NCBI GenBank assembly: GCA_937974245.1
Contig: CALJKV010000103.1
Location: forward strand, 66,511 to 130,510
Origin: an uncultured Chloroflexota bacterium
GTDB lineage: Bacteria; Chloroflexota; Anaerolineae; Aggregatilineales; Phototrophicaceae
Direction: 5' to 3'
Length of the DNA stretch: 64,000 nt
Positions 18,322 through 27,228 of the stretch are shown piece after piece. The position numbers and the translations under genes are program-made. The stretch's first letter is position 1; every line of letters starts with the position of its first letter. Below the pieces are notes generated by a model. The model did not search any database. It was not told the DNA's origin and worked only from the letters and a program-made list of their open reading frames with translations.

Positions 18322-19335
18322 ATGCCAATCCGGGTGATTTCTGGGAGTGCCAAGGGTCGCCGCCTGAAACTTGTGCCGGGGGATTCCACGCGCCCGGTTA
18401 TGGATCGTGTGAAAGAAGCGTTGTTCAACATTATTGGGCGGGATGTTCAGGACTCTACCTGGCTTGACCTCTTTGCCGGGACAGGTAGTATCGGCATTGA
18501 GGCCTTGAGCAGGGGTGGCAGCAAAGCGGTATTCGTCGAACTGGCAAAACCGGCTATCCAGACGATTCAGGCGAACCTTGAAGTGACACGTTTGCAGGAC
18601 AAAGGCGTAATTCGTCGGGGTGATGTCTTTGAGTTTCTCCGCTCGAAGACTGCCGGGGTGTTTGACTTTGTGTATATCGCGCCGCCGCAGTACAAAGGGT
18701 TGTGGCAAAAGACGCTGGCACTGCTCGATGAAAACCCCGCCTGGACGCATCCGGACTCAACGATTATTGTTCAGATTGATCCGACAGAACAGGAGGAACT
18801 CCTGCTCAACCGGCTGGAAGCTTTTGACCAACGCCGGTATGGTAACACCTTATTGTGGTTTTTTCGCATCATCTCAATTCGTACAGATAAGGAGTCTGAT
18901 CGGATGGAACACCAGCGGCTTGAAGGTATTGCATCGGAACTGATCGCAGATTTCGGCATTGTTGAGCCACCCGTACCGATTGAGGTTATGCTGCAAAATC
19001 CGAAACCCGATATGTGGCAGAACGTGGTCAACATGCGGAATCTGACCCAATCCTTTCTGACGAGTCAGGGGCCGTTGGGAGCGCGGATGTCTCTGGCGCG
19101 TTTGCTGGCTCGTGAATTAGCCCGCAGCCCGTGGGGGGAAGCTCGTGATCTGGATGCGTTGCTGGGTGGCGCTCAGGAAACCCGTCTCTATTCGTTCGCA
19201 CGGATGATCGTGATGCCGCTGGAGATGGTCAATGCGATGCCAGTTAACAACCGTAATCCAGTAGCGTTTGCCTTGCAGTTTGATGTCCCGGAAGAGGATG
19301 CAGGCGAACGGTTGGCTGACCTGAAGCTGTTATAG
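18322..19335 (+). CDS. rsmD: 16S rRNA methyltransferase RsmD joined to a degenerate IrrE-like domain
   Basis: 337 residues. Residues 1-190 are an RsmD methyltransferase, which makes m2G966 in 16S rRNA: IRVISGSAKGRRLKLVPG at the start, the SAM loop LDLFAGTGSIGIEALSRG near residue 48, and YIAPPQYKGLW near residue 115, where the usual DPPY/F reads APPQ. RsmD normally ends near here. The remaining 143 residues recall the ImmA/IrrE fold: MSLARLLARELARS stands where TLAHELGH is expected, and YSFARMIVMPLEMV matches the following QFAAxxLMP segment, but the zinc-binding HExxH is absent. An AAGGAG nine bases before the in-frame ATG at 18904 suggests the second domain may also be made on its own. It overlaps the convergent gene by 6 bp. 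Confidence 0.85.
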   Translation: MPIRVISGSAKGRRLKLVPGDSTRPVMDRVKEALFNIIGRDVQDSTWLDLFAGTGSIGIEALSRGGSKAVFVELAKPAIQTIQANLEVTRLQDKGVIRRGDVFEFLRSKTAGVFDFVYIAPPQYKGLWQKTLALLDENPAWTHPDSTIIVQIDPTEQEELLLNRLEAFDQRRYGNTLLWFFRIISIRTDKESDRMEHQRLEGIASELIADFGIVEPPVPIEVMLQNPKPDMWQNVVNMRNLTQSFLTSQGPLGARMSLARLLARELARSPWGEARDLDALLGGAQETRLYSFARMIVMPLEMVNAMPVNNRNPVAFALQFDVPEEDAGERLADLKLL

Positions 19336-20736
19336 GCGCTTTTTCAGATAGTTCTGCGCGAGTGCAATCGCGGCATCTGCCGTGTGAATTTCTCCGGCGG
19401 CCTGTGCCTCTCGAATCAGGTTTACTAGTTCACCGACCAGGGGCCCTGGCCCCATACCCAGCACTTCCATTAACGCGCTGCCGTTGAGGAGTGGCGTGGG
19501 TTCGATCAGTGTTTCGTACTGTTCAAAATACGCGCTCAGAAGCTGCTGGGCGCGTTCAACCTGTGCTAACCATGCGTCCTGTTCAAGCTGAACTCCGGCG
19601 CTCCCCAGGTGGGCCGCCAGGGCAAGCAAACATACATCCACACCGGCTGCCCCTAATAATCGCCAGTAACGATGAATACTCCTGGCTGTCAGGGATCCCA
19701 TCGTGAGCGGGTCGTTGTGATGCCGGATGAGTAGCGCCAGCCGCGTCTGTTCCTGGTTGCTAAGGCGCAGGTTGTCGGCAGCGGCTTCGGCGCTTTCCGG
19801 CACGGCCAGCAGGAGCGTCGCCAACATCAATAGGGCGCGGTGGGGGCGTTCGTTCGGCCAGGATGCCTCAAGGTGATTGACCAATTTTCCCCGGAAACGA
19901 TCAAGCTGCATGACGAGTATCCCCAGCCCGAAGGACGCGGCGGTGTTATCGCTGCGGCTGTAGCTGATTGCACCTAACATTCTGTCCAGAGTTTCGACCA
20001 CTGCGAGCGTATGTTTCCAGTCGTCCGCCGTGCCTACGCCTTCCGGCAGGATACTAGGCAACAGCCCCAAGGATTCAGCAACGCGGAGTCCTGCTGCCGG
20101 TTTGTGTAGCGCCAGGATTCTAAAGAACTCATCACGCCGCCGTTCCGGCGAACTCTGATTTAGGTGCGGCGCGGCCTGGCGCACGGCCTGTTGCGTGTCT
20201 TTTTCGATGTGTAGGCTCAACTGTACGGCCAACCGCACCGCCCGCAGCGTGCGAATCGGGTCGTTTGCCATCGAGTCTGCCTTACACTGGCGGATGAGCT
20301 TTTTGCGGAGATCCGCTTCTCCATTTAGTGGGTCAATAAGCAGTGCCAGGTCGCCGCGCAGGTCGGCCACCATTGCATTAATCGTGAAGTCGCGATCCAG
20401 CAAGTCATCCAGCAGCGTGGTATCCCGCAGCCGGGCGACATCTATTGTGACCTGACCGGCGGGAGTATCGAGCAGTGCCCGCCCGACGTCGCGCTCGCTA
20501 TCGAGCTTATAGAACGCGCCATTGAATTGGTTGGCGATGCGCCGTGCCATCTGGATGGCGGATTCAGACGTTACCAGATCAATGTCTTTGAGCGGGCGAT
20601 GCAGCAGGGCATCCCGCACAGCGCCACCAACAACATAAACTGGGTGCGGGTCGCCCGCTAGAGTGTCCTGAAGATCGAAGATAATCTCCGGCCAGAGCAG
20701 GGGGCGATGGGGTGTGTGGGGGTGCAGGTCAGTCAT
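19330..20736 (-). CDS. cca: CCA-adding enzyme / poly(A) polymerase family nucleotidyltransferase
   Basis: 468 residues of the class II tRNA nucleotidyltransferase family. Seen: YVVGGAVRDALLHRP (the GGxVRD loop), KDIDLV with the catalytic DxD, DRDFTINAMVADL, and RTLRAVRLAVQL in the RNA-binding neck. The C-terminal 200 residues are helical and carry LLIRHHNDPLTMG, which resembles an HD-like phosphohydrolase segment. Whether it adds CCA, only A or acts as poly(A) polymerase cannot be decided by eye. Start at the ATG overlapping the hpt stop (ATGACTGA); a TTG two codons earlier is less likely. Confidence 0.82.
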   Translation of the reverse strand: MTDLHPHTPHRPLLWPEIIFDLQDTLAGDPHPVYVVGGAVRDALLHRPLKDIDLVTSESAIQMARRIANQFNGAFYKLDSERDVGRALLDTPAGQVTIDVARLRDTTLLDDLLDRDFTINAMVADLRGDLALLIDPLNGEADLRKKLIRQCKADSMANDPIRTLRAVRLAVQLSLHIEKDTQQAVRQAAPHLNQSSPERRRDEFFRILALHKPAAGLRVAESLGLLPSILPEGVGTADDWKHTLAVVETLDRMLGAISYSRSDNTAASFGLGILVMQLDRFRGKLVNHLEASWPNERPHRALLMLATLLLAVPESAEAAADNLRLSNQEQTRLALLIRHHNDPLTMGSLTARSIHRYWRLLGAAGVDVCLLALAAHLGSAGVQLEQDAWLAQVERAQQLLSAYFEQYETLIEPTPLLNGSALMEVLGMGPGPLVGELVNLIREAQAAGEIHTADAAIALAQNYLKKRL

Positions 20737-21286
20737 GCACAATCATGTCCGTTTTTACTACGCCGATGAAAGGTAGATTGCGGTATTTTTCATCGAGGTC
20801 CAGCCCATAGCCAAACACGAATTTGTTTTCGATTTCGAAACCCCGGTAGTCCACCGGTATTTCGACTGACCGCATTGAGGCTTTGTCCAGCAGTGTACAC
20901 AACTTGATGCTGGCGGGTTGGCGAGTTTGCAGAACATCCATCACAAAACGGAGGGTATGTCCGCTGTCAACAATGTCCTCAATAATCAGGATATGTCGCC
21001 CGGTGATATTTTCGCTCAGGTCCATGTCAATACGCACGTTCCCGCTGGATGAGCGCACGCCCCGGCCATAGCTGGAGACGGCCAGGAAATCAATTTCATG
21101 GGGGACACTGATGTGCCGTGTCAGGTCGGCCAGAAACATAATTCCGCCTTTGAGAATACAGAGTAACAGGAGATTGCTACAATCGGCATAATCCCGCGAG
21201 ATTTCCGCGCCCAGTGCCGCGACTCGTGCCTGGAGGGTCGGTTCATCAATCAGGACTTCCTGTAAGTATTTTTCGTATGGCAGCAT
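20729..21286 (-). CDS. hpt: Hypoxanthine phosphoribosyltransferase
   Basis: 185 residues. The PRPP-binding loop HILIIEDIVDSGHTLRFVMD lies near residue 105, and LLCILKGGIMFLADL and DFLAVSSYGRGVRSSSGNV are the other family motifs. It salvages hypoxanthine and guanine to IMP and GMP in the cytoplasm. The ATG (MLPYEKYLQEVL) has AAGGA about 8 bases upstream; a TTG six codons earlier is not needed. Overlaps the following nucleotidyltransferase gene by 8 bp, so the two are co-translated. Confidence 0.93.
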   Translation of the reverse strand: MLPYEKYLQEVLIDEPTLQARVAALGAEISRDYADCSNLLLLCILKGGIMFLADLTRHISVPHEIDFLAVSSYGRGVRSSSGNVRIDMDLSENITGRHILIIEDIVDSGHTLRFVMDVLQTRQPASIKLCTLLDKASMRSVEIPVDYRGFEIENKFVFGYGLDLDEKYRNLPFIGVVKTDMIVHD

Positions 21287-21568
21287 GTGGCAATCCTTAA
21301 GCAATAAACATGACAGGAACGCGATACCATGATAATAACGGTTTTCTGGTTTCTAGCCAGGATAAATCCGGCAAGTCTGTTGCCCGGTATGGCAAGCAGA
21401 GTATTAAATTCTATGAAAAAAGGTGATACAGTAAGATGCACTTTAACCTCGTGGGTTGCTATGTCCCCAGCTGCTGGCATTCAAAATGCGGCTCCAGACA
21501 TCTACCTTGAAACAGTTTGATGGTTGCAGCGGTTTCTTGCCCCTGCATGATTTGAAGGATATTCGATT

Positions 21569-23329
21569 ATGGCTACATATCTCTCCCAACCACAGATTAC
21601 CCGCTCCGAACCCCGCCAGATGATCCGGGTGACGTGCACCGACGGCCTGGTACTGGAAGGGCCGGTCAACACATCAGTTGAAACCTTCCTCAGGGCGGCA
21701 CGACAGCAGCAGCCTGGTCTGTACAGCAGCGAAATTATGGGGGGGATTGTGGATGGTAAGCTGCGGGAACTGGCGTACCCCATTGTGCGTGACTGTACCT
21801 TAGAGCCGATTTTGCTGGATACCAGCGACGGTGGGCGCATTTATCGGCGCTCATTGGTGATGCTGATGACGACAGCGGTGGATGAATTGTGGCCGGGTAC
21901 TCAGGTCAGTGTGCGCTATGCGATCCCGGAAGGTGGGTTCTACTGTATCCTGCTTAACCATGCTTCTTTCACGGAAAACGAACTTATGCGTTTAGACCAG
22001 CATATGCGCAAGATTGTTGCCTCTGATGACCCGATCACTAAACGGAGTGTGCCACTAGAAGAGGCTACAACCTTATTTGCCTCTCGTCATGAGGCAGACA
22101 AGGTGCGTCTGTTGGAGCAGCGGACACGCAACAGCCTGACAATCTATAGTCTGCGTAGCCGCCAAGACTATTATTACGGCTACATGCTGTCTTCCACCGG
22201 GTATTTGAAGCACTTCCGGCTTCTCAGTGCCAATGGGGGCTTCATTCTTCAGTATCCGCGTAAGGAAAACTCAACCGAACTGCTGCCGGTGACGGCCTAC
22301 ACGAAGTTAAGCACCGTGTTTAACCAGGCCGATGCCTGGTTGCAGCGAATGGATGTGGAAGACATCGGGCGCTTGAACCAGATTGTGCGCGAAAATCGTG
22401 TACACGAATTGATTTTAGTAGCGGAAGCCTTGCACGAACAGCACGTCGCCACTATCGCCAGGGAAATCTGCCAGAAACATGACACTGGTGGTGCGCGACT
22501 GGTGCTGATTGCCGGGCCGTCTTCGTCTGGAAAAACAACGTTTTCTAAGCGCCTGGCGATTCAACTCCTGGCACACGGTTTGCGCCCGTTCACGCTGGAA
22601 ATGGACAATTACTTTGTTGACCGTGAACTCACGCCCAGGGACGAAAACGGCGAATACGATTTTGAAGCATTGGAGACGATCAATTTATCGCGCTTCAACC
22701 AGCAGTTGCTCCAGTTGATGAATGGCGAGAAAATCCAATTGCCGAAGTTCGACTTTGTGCTAGGGCGCAGCCAACCGGGGCGTACGGCGCGGCTTACCGA
22801 TAACCAGATCATTATTGTGGAGGGTATTCACGGTTTGAACCCCGGTCTCGTCCCAGATATACCGCCCGACTCCATTTATCGTATCTATGTCTCGGCACTG
22901 ACTCAGTTGAACACGGATACGCATAACCGGATTCCGACGACAGACGTGCGCTTGCTCCGCCGCATCGTGCGCGATGCCCGCAGCCGTGGCTACAGCGCCA
23001 CTGATACACTTAACCGCTGGTCGAGTGTACGGCGGGGGGAAAAGCGGAACATTTTTCCGTACCAGGAAAACGCCGATGTTATGTTTAACTCGGCGCTGGT
23101 CTACGAACTGGCCGCGCTGCGTCCACTGGCCGAACCGCTGCTGCTGCAAGTTGAGCCCGCTACGCCGCCGCATATCGAAGCCAACAGGCTTCTCTCTTTC
23201 CTGCGCTGGGTGCGTCCCCTTTCGGACAAACAAACGGAAATGATCCCGGACACTTCGCTGCTGCGAGAGTTTGTCGGCGGTTCAACCCTGCACGACTACC
23301 ATCCGGGTGAAATCAACCATGATGAATAG
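21569..23329 (+). CDS. Nucleoside (uridine) kinase with ThrRS-like N-terminal domains
   Basis: 586 residues. The N-terminal 70 residues look like a TGS domain, residues about 75-240 resemble the second additional domain of threonyl-tRNA synthetase, and from about residue 290 a uridine-kinase/phosphoribulokinase domain follows with Walker A GPSSSGKTTFSKRLA and the downstream MDNYFVDRELTP and EGIHGLNP motifs. This TGS-SAD-kinase arrangement is known in several bacterial phyla but the acceptor nucleoside is not established. Preceded by a 282-bp gap after divergent hpt. A possible promoter there (TTGCCC, 16 bases, TATTAA) is weak. Confidence 0.85.
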   Translation: MATYLSQPQITRSEPRQMIRVTCTDGLVLEGPVNTSVETFLRAARQQQPGLYSSEIMGGIVDGKLRELAYPIVRDCTLEPILLDTSDGGRIYRRSLVMLMTTAVDELWPGTQVSVRYAIPEGGFYCILLNHASFTENELMRLDQHMRKIVASDDPITKRSVPLEEATTLFASRHEADKVRLLEQRTRNSLTIYSLRSRQDYYYGYMLSSTGYLKHFRLLSANGGFILQYPRKENSTELLPVTAYTKLSTVFNQADAWLQRMDVEDIGRLNQIVRENRVHELILVAEALHEQHVATIAREICQKHDTGGARLVLIAGPSSSGKTTFSKRLAIQLLAHGLRPFTLEMDNYFVDRELTPRDENGEYDFEALETINLSRFNQQLLQLMNGEKIQLPKFDFVLGRSQPGRTARLTDNQIIIVEGIHGLNPGLVPDIPPDSIYRIYVSALTQLNTDTHNRIPTTDVRLLRRIVRDARSRGYSATDTLNRWSSVRRGEKRNIFPYQENADVMFNSALVYELAALRPLAEPLLLQVEPATPPHIEANRLLSFLRWVRPLSDKQTEMIPDTSLLREFVGGSTLHDYHPGEINHDE

Positions 23330-23355
23330 GTACGAAACGGGTCCCGACTTTTAAA

Positions 23356-23384
23356 TTGTGCGTCATCTTGCCTGATGCTACAAT
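23356..23384 (+). promoter_or_regulatory. Candidate promoter for the Hsp70/HEAT pair
   Basis: TTGTGC and TACAAT are separated by exactly 17 bases, about 40 bases before the Hsp70-like start codon. No heat-shock CIRCE inverted repeat is visible next to it. Confidence 0.55.
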
Positions 23385-23423
23385 GCGTTAGACTTGGATT
23401 CAGTACAGCGCGGCAGGATGGCT

Positions 23424-25025
23424 ATGGGACATACATTTTCGGTTGACTTTGGTACGACCAACACAGTAATTGCGCGTTGGGACGATAAAACCAGCGTAGC
23501 AGAGATCATCACGGTTCCCGGCTTGAGTACCCAGCTTGTCAGCGGTTTGCCGGCGTTGATCCCTTCACTGGTCTATGTGAAGGATGGCGCGACAGGGGAA
23601 ATTGTCGCTGGGCAGCAGGTACGCGATAACAGACTCGATCATGAGCTCGATAATCGCCTCTTTAGGAACTTTAAACGTGGTATTGTCAGCTATCCTGCAC
23701 CCGCGCCCCGCGAGATTGACGGCGTGGAGTGGGCTGATCGCCAGGCTGGACGGAGCTTCATCAGACACCTTATCAGCACGCTGTCGTCTTGTGAGGCTGA
23801 CATTGATCAATTGGTACTGACTGCGCCGGTTGCCTCGTTTGAGGGCTACCTGGGCTGGCTCAATGGTGTGATTGACGAAATTTCGCCGGACAAAATCCGC
23901 ATCGTGGATGAGTCAACCGCCGCCGCTCTGGGCTATACCATTACAAAGCCGGGCGCGGTGGTCCTGGTATTCGATTTTGGCGGTGGGACTCTTGATCTGT
24001 CGCTGGTGCAACTCCCCGAAAACCGGGAAAAGACAGGTGGTATCCTCAACCGACTGCTCAAGGGCGGTTCGACCCAACACGTGGCTAAGGTTGTCGCCAA
24101 GGCCGGTCGCATTATCGGTGGCAGCGACATTGACCAGTGGCTCTTGGCCGACGTACTCCAGCGTACCGGGCTGGGACCAAAAGACCTGGGGAATAATTAT
24201 GCCAGTGTATTGACGCAGTGCGAACAGGCGAAAATACTACTTTCTGCCCAAGACAGCGCGGCGATTACATTTGAAGCTGACGGCAAAACACACGAAGTGG
24301 TAGTTACCCGCGACGAACTGGAAGCCTTGCTGGAATCCAAGGGCTTTTACACCGCGCTGCGCCGGGTGGTGGATAAAGTGATGCACGTTGCGCACCGGCG
24401 CGGGATTTTTAAGGAAGATATTCACTATGTACTGCTTGTAGGTGGAACCTCCCTGATGCCATCGGTACAGCGTACGCTAGGCCAGTACTTCACTGCGCAG
24501 GCCGTCTACGCTGATAAGCCCTTTACCTCGGTTGCTGAAGGGGCTCTGCAGGTTGCGGCGGGCTTCGGGCTGGATGATTATCTTATACACAGCTACGGTA
24601 TTCGCTTCCTGGATGGAGAAACGGGCAGCCATGCCTTTGATGAGTTTATCCCGATGGGGACGGGCTATCCGACCAAAGAGCCGGTTGAAGTCATTCTTGG
24701 TGCTGCCCATGAAGGCCAGCGGGACGTGGAATTTGTGATTGGCGAAATTGACAGTGACTCGGTGGCAATGATCGAAGTCCAATATGAGCATGGGCAGGCG
24801 TTCTTTGTGGCGGATGCCAACATAGCCGGTCAGCAGATTATCCCGCTGAATGAAGAAGGCGCACTGAAAATGCTGGCGAGGCTCGACCCGAGCGGCACGT
24901 CGGGGGAAGATCGGTTGGTAGCAGCCTTTTCGATTGATGAGCGGCGGCAGCTTCGGATGACTGTTACCGATCTGAAGACGAAAAAGACGCTTGTGCAGGA
25001 TGCTGTGGTCACCACACTGCGCTAG
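23424..25025 (+). CDS. Hsp70-like (DnaK/actin-fold) ATPase
   Basis: About 533 residues. The N-terminal actin-fold shows the first phosphate loop VDFGTTNTVIARW, the second VLVFDFGGGTLDLSLV near residue 185, and the adenosine motif VLLVGGTSLMPSVQRTL near residue 340. The C-terminal part is shorter than in DnaK and shows only a beta-type region, with no clear helical lid, so it is a divergent Hsp70 rather than the housekeeping DnaK. No DnaJ or GrpE gene lies nearby. The ATG at 23424 is chosen; one at 23418 is possible. The next gene is 15 bp downstream. Confidence 0.85.
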   Translation: MGHTFSVDFGTTNTVIARWDDKTSVAEIITVPGLSTQLVSGLPALIPSLVYVKDGATGEIVAGQQVRDNRLDHELDNRLFRNFKRGIVSYPAPAPREIDGVEWADRQAGRSFIRHLISTLSSCEADIDQLVLTAPVASFEGYLGWLNGVIDEISPDKIRIVDESTAAALGYTITKPGAVVLVFDFGGGTLDLSLVQLPENREKTGGILNRLLKGGSTQHVAKVVAKAGRIIGGSDIDQWLLADVLQRTGLGPKDLGNNYASVLTQCEQAKILLSAQDSAAITFEADGKTHEVVVTRDELEALLESKGFYTALRRVVDKVMHVAHRRGIFKEDIHYVLLVGGTSLMPSVQRTLGQYFTAQAVYADKPFTSVAEGALQVAAGFGLDDYLIHSYGIRFLDGETGSHAFDEFIPMGTGYPTKEPVEVILGAAHEGQRDVEFVIGEIDSDSVAMIEVQYEHGQAFFVADANIAGQQIIPLNEEGALKMLARLDPSGTSGEDRLVAAFSIDERRQLRMTVTDLKTKKTLVQDAVVTTLR

Positions 25026-25040
25026 GGGAGGGGATACACG

Positions 25041-26168
25041 ATGACACAACCGACAACCATTACCGGACGTGAACCCAGTCTGGCGCTCAACAAAGTCAAA
25101 CACGGTAAACGTCGCCTCTCTATCCGGCATGTGGCGACAATGCTTAACGTGCTTCCGCCTGATGCGATTTCTTTGGATGCGGCGGCGGAAATGCTGCGTA
25201 ATGAGGAGTTTTTTGTACGCTATAACGCAGCCAAGCTGTTAAGCCGACGCGGGGATCGTGAAGCGCGTCTGGTGATTCAGGAGGCGCTCAGTGACGATAA
25301 CCCGCGTACCCGTGCGACAGCAGCGCGTCACCTGTATGGCTTTTCCTGGTTTTCCGCGGAGCCGTTGATCAAACACGCGCTCAAGGATGGCGACTCGCGT
25401 GTACGCGAAGGGGCCATCTATGCTCTGTGTGACCTGCGCGAACTCAATGCCTACCAGTTGATGATAACTGTCCTTAAGAATGAAGAAGACAGTGTGCGGG
25501 CGGCAGCAGCCTGGGGGCTGCGTGAGTGCCAGGACGCGGCGGCAGTGCCGGTGTTACAAGTTGTCATGGAAGCGAAAGACCCCGAAATACGCACCAAGGC
25601 GCTGGAGGCTTTAGGCGCGAACAATATGCCTCAGGCGATTCCGGTGGTGCGAAATGCGATTAACGACCCGGAGCCGGATGTCAAATATGCGGCGACACTC
25701 AGTCTGCTGGAACTGGCCGGGGAAGCCTGGCTAGAAGAGCTATCAGGCGTGATCGGGCGGACAAATGGCGTCACGCGGGAACAGGTCTTGAAAGGCTTTT
25801 TTCACGCCACAAACTATCTCAAAATAGATGTAGCCAAGACCAGTGCGGTGGATTTGCTGATTGATGCCCTGGAAACCGCGCTGCTGGACGACCTGGCCGC
25901 TACCCGTATGGCTGTCACCTGGCCGTTGGCCTGGATGCGCCACGAACGCACGCCAGGTATTTTGCGCCGGGCATATAATCTGGAAACGGACAGCGGCGTG
26001 AAGGCGCAGATTGTCCGTATTGCGACCAGCCTGCGTTCAGAAGATGATACCCATCCCAGCGCAGTCGTGGCCGAGGAGATTCTGAAAGATGCGCTCAGGA
26101 ATGCTGATGAGATTGTAAAAAAAGCGGCGGATGGGATCGTCTCCCAACGCGCCGCTGCTAGATTGTAG
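25041..26168 (+). CDS. HEAT-repeat protein
   Basis: 375 residues of repeated helix pairs of the PBS-lyase/HEAT type: DDNPRTRATAARHLYGF, DGDSRVREGAIYALCDL, EEDSVRAAAAWGLREC, AKDPEIRTKALEALGA and DPEPDVKYAATLSLLEL, each about 31 residues apart, giving at least five or six units. A basic N-terminal stretch (KVKHGKRRLSIRH) precedes them. Such arrays bind proteins. Its position 15 bp after the Hsp70-like gene suggests the two proteins act together. GGGGAGGGG upstream of the ATG serves as ribosome site. Confidence 0.85.
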   Translation: MTQPTTITGREPSLALNKVKHGKRRLSIRHVATMLNVLPPDAISLDAAAEMLRNEEFFVRYNAAKLLSRRGDREARLVIQEALSDDNPRTRATAARHLYGFSWFSAEPLIKHALKDGDSRVREGAIYALCDLRELNAYQLMITVLKNEEDSVRAAAAWGLRECQDAAAVPVLQVVMEAKDPEIRTKALEALGANNMPQAIPVVRNAINDPEPDVKYAATLSLLELAGEAWLEELSGVIGRTNGVTREQVLKGFFHATNYLKIDVAKTSAVDLLIDALETALLDDLAATRMAVTWPLAWMRHERTPGILRRAYNLETDSGVKAQIVRIATSLRSEDDTHPSAVVAEEILKDALRNADEIVKKAADGIVSQRAAARL

Positions 26169-26247
26169 TGTGCGAACGAGGTGATGATAGTGAGGGACGC
26201 TTAGTGCGCTCTCACCGGGCAATACCTGTATCGTCCCCAAAAAGGTC

Positions 26248-26676
26248 CTAATTGTCCTGTGGTTTTTCTTTCATCAGGCGGGCGTAGCAGCCTTCCCACA
26301 GCGATTCTTTTCGCGTCAGTTTGGTGATCTTGACGTCGGCAAAACGTGGAAGCAGTTTGAGCATTACCGGTGGCAGGTTCTCCCAATGGCCCCCCAGCAC
26401 TAACCCCTGTAACTGGTCGGCCATATCACCGGCCCAGTACCAGCGCTGCCGGAGTTCCTCGGCCTTGACCCAATAATCCCGTTTTTCCCAGGCCAGTGCC
26501 GACTGGTCAATGCCCGCATCAATTTCGCGCAGGCAGTAGACCAATAGGGCGGCCATGTCCTTTGTGTTGTCGTCCACAGTGGTTTGCTGGCTCAAACGGC
26601 GCAGCAGTTCCGCAGAAGTCCGCATGAGTTGGTTGCGTTGTTTGCCGGTGCTGTCTGGGTTAATTACTCGCCCCAT
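26248..26676 (-). CDS. Helical protein, unknown (third gene of the set facing the HEAT gene)
   Basis: About 142 residues, mostly helical, Trp-rich and soluble (LAWEKRDYWVKAEELRQRWY). The start giving MGRVINPDSTGKQRNQ has AAGGAG about 12 bases upstream. It is the last of three minus-strand genes convergent with the Hsp70/HEAT pair; the gap to the preceding gene is 101 bp. I recognise no family. Confidence 0.6.
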   Translation of the reverse strand: MGRVINPDSTGKQRNQLMRTSAELLRRLSQQTTVDDNTKDMAALLVYCLREIDAGIDQSALAWEKRDYWVKAEELRQRWYWAGDMADQLQGLVLGGHWENLPPVMLKLLPRFADVKITKLTRKESLWEGCYARLMKEKPQDN

Positions 26677-26777
26677 GCCGCTGTTCTCTCCTTCTTGTCT
26701 TTTGAACTGAAATAGCAAAGGGGCTGTTCACCCCTGAATGCTGCTGGTCTTATAGAATCCACCCGGTAATCCGCACG

Positions 26778-27218
26778 CTATTCTTGCTCAAACGGGCGAA
26801 TACCTTTGTAAATACGCATCGTGCTGAAAGTTCGCAGGATGGTTGCGGCGGGACGGTCGGTGCGTTCGGCTAATTCTCTGGCATTCAACGGCAGATTGCC
26901 GTTCGCCAGAAAGACGCGGAACACGCTGTCCACCAGGGAAGTCTGGGCATTGATGAAGTTTGGGTCTTCCGCCGCAATCTGGATAGCCAGTTTCAATTGG
27001 TCAAGCTGAAAAACCTCACCGGTTGCCGGGTCAATATAATCCACTGCCTGGCTGCCGTCATTATCTGCCTGGCTCAATTCATCGCGCTGCTCTGGCAGCA
27101 AGTGGCTGAGCAGGTAAATGTGTAGGTCGTCTGGTGAGCGGTCCCACCACGAATAGTCAATATGAAACTTGGTGTCCAGGGTGGGTTTGATGAGTGCGCT
27201 GGGTCTATCACCTGACAT
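26778..27218 (-). CDS. Putative winged-helix protein, unknown
   Basis: 146 residues. The C-terminal part NLPLNARELAERTDRPAATI followed by LRTFSTMRIYKGIRP has the pattern of a helix-turn-helix: a short helix, a turn and a recognition helix, then a wing. The N-terminal region FHIDYSWWDRSPDDLHIYLL is unusual and carries many aromatics. It starts 10 bp after the preceding gene and is co-transcribed with it. DNA binding is inferred only from the HTH-like pattern. Confidence 0.6.
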   Translation of the reverse strand: MSGDRPSALIKPTLDTKFHIDYSWWDRSPDDLHIYLLSHLLPEQRDELSQADNDGSQAVDYIDPATGEVFQLDQLKLAIQIAAEDPNFINAQTSLVDSVFRVFLANGNLPLNARELAERTDRPAATILRTFSTMRIYKGIRPFEQE

Positions 27219-27228
27219 CGGGCTGCTC

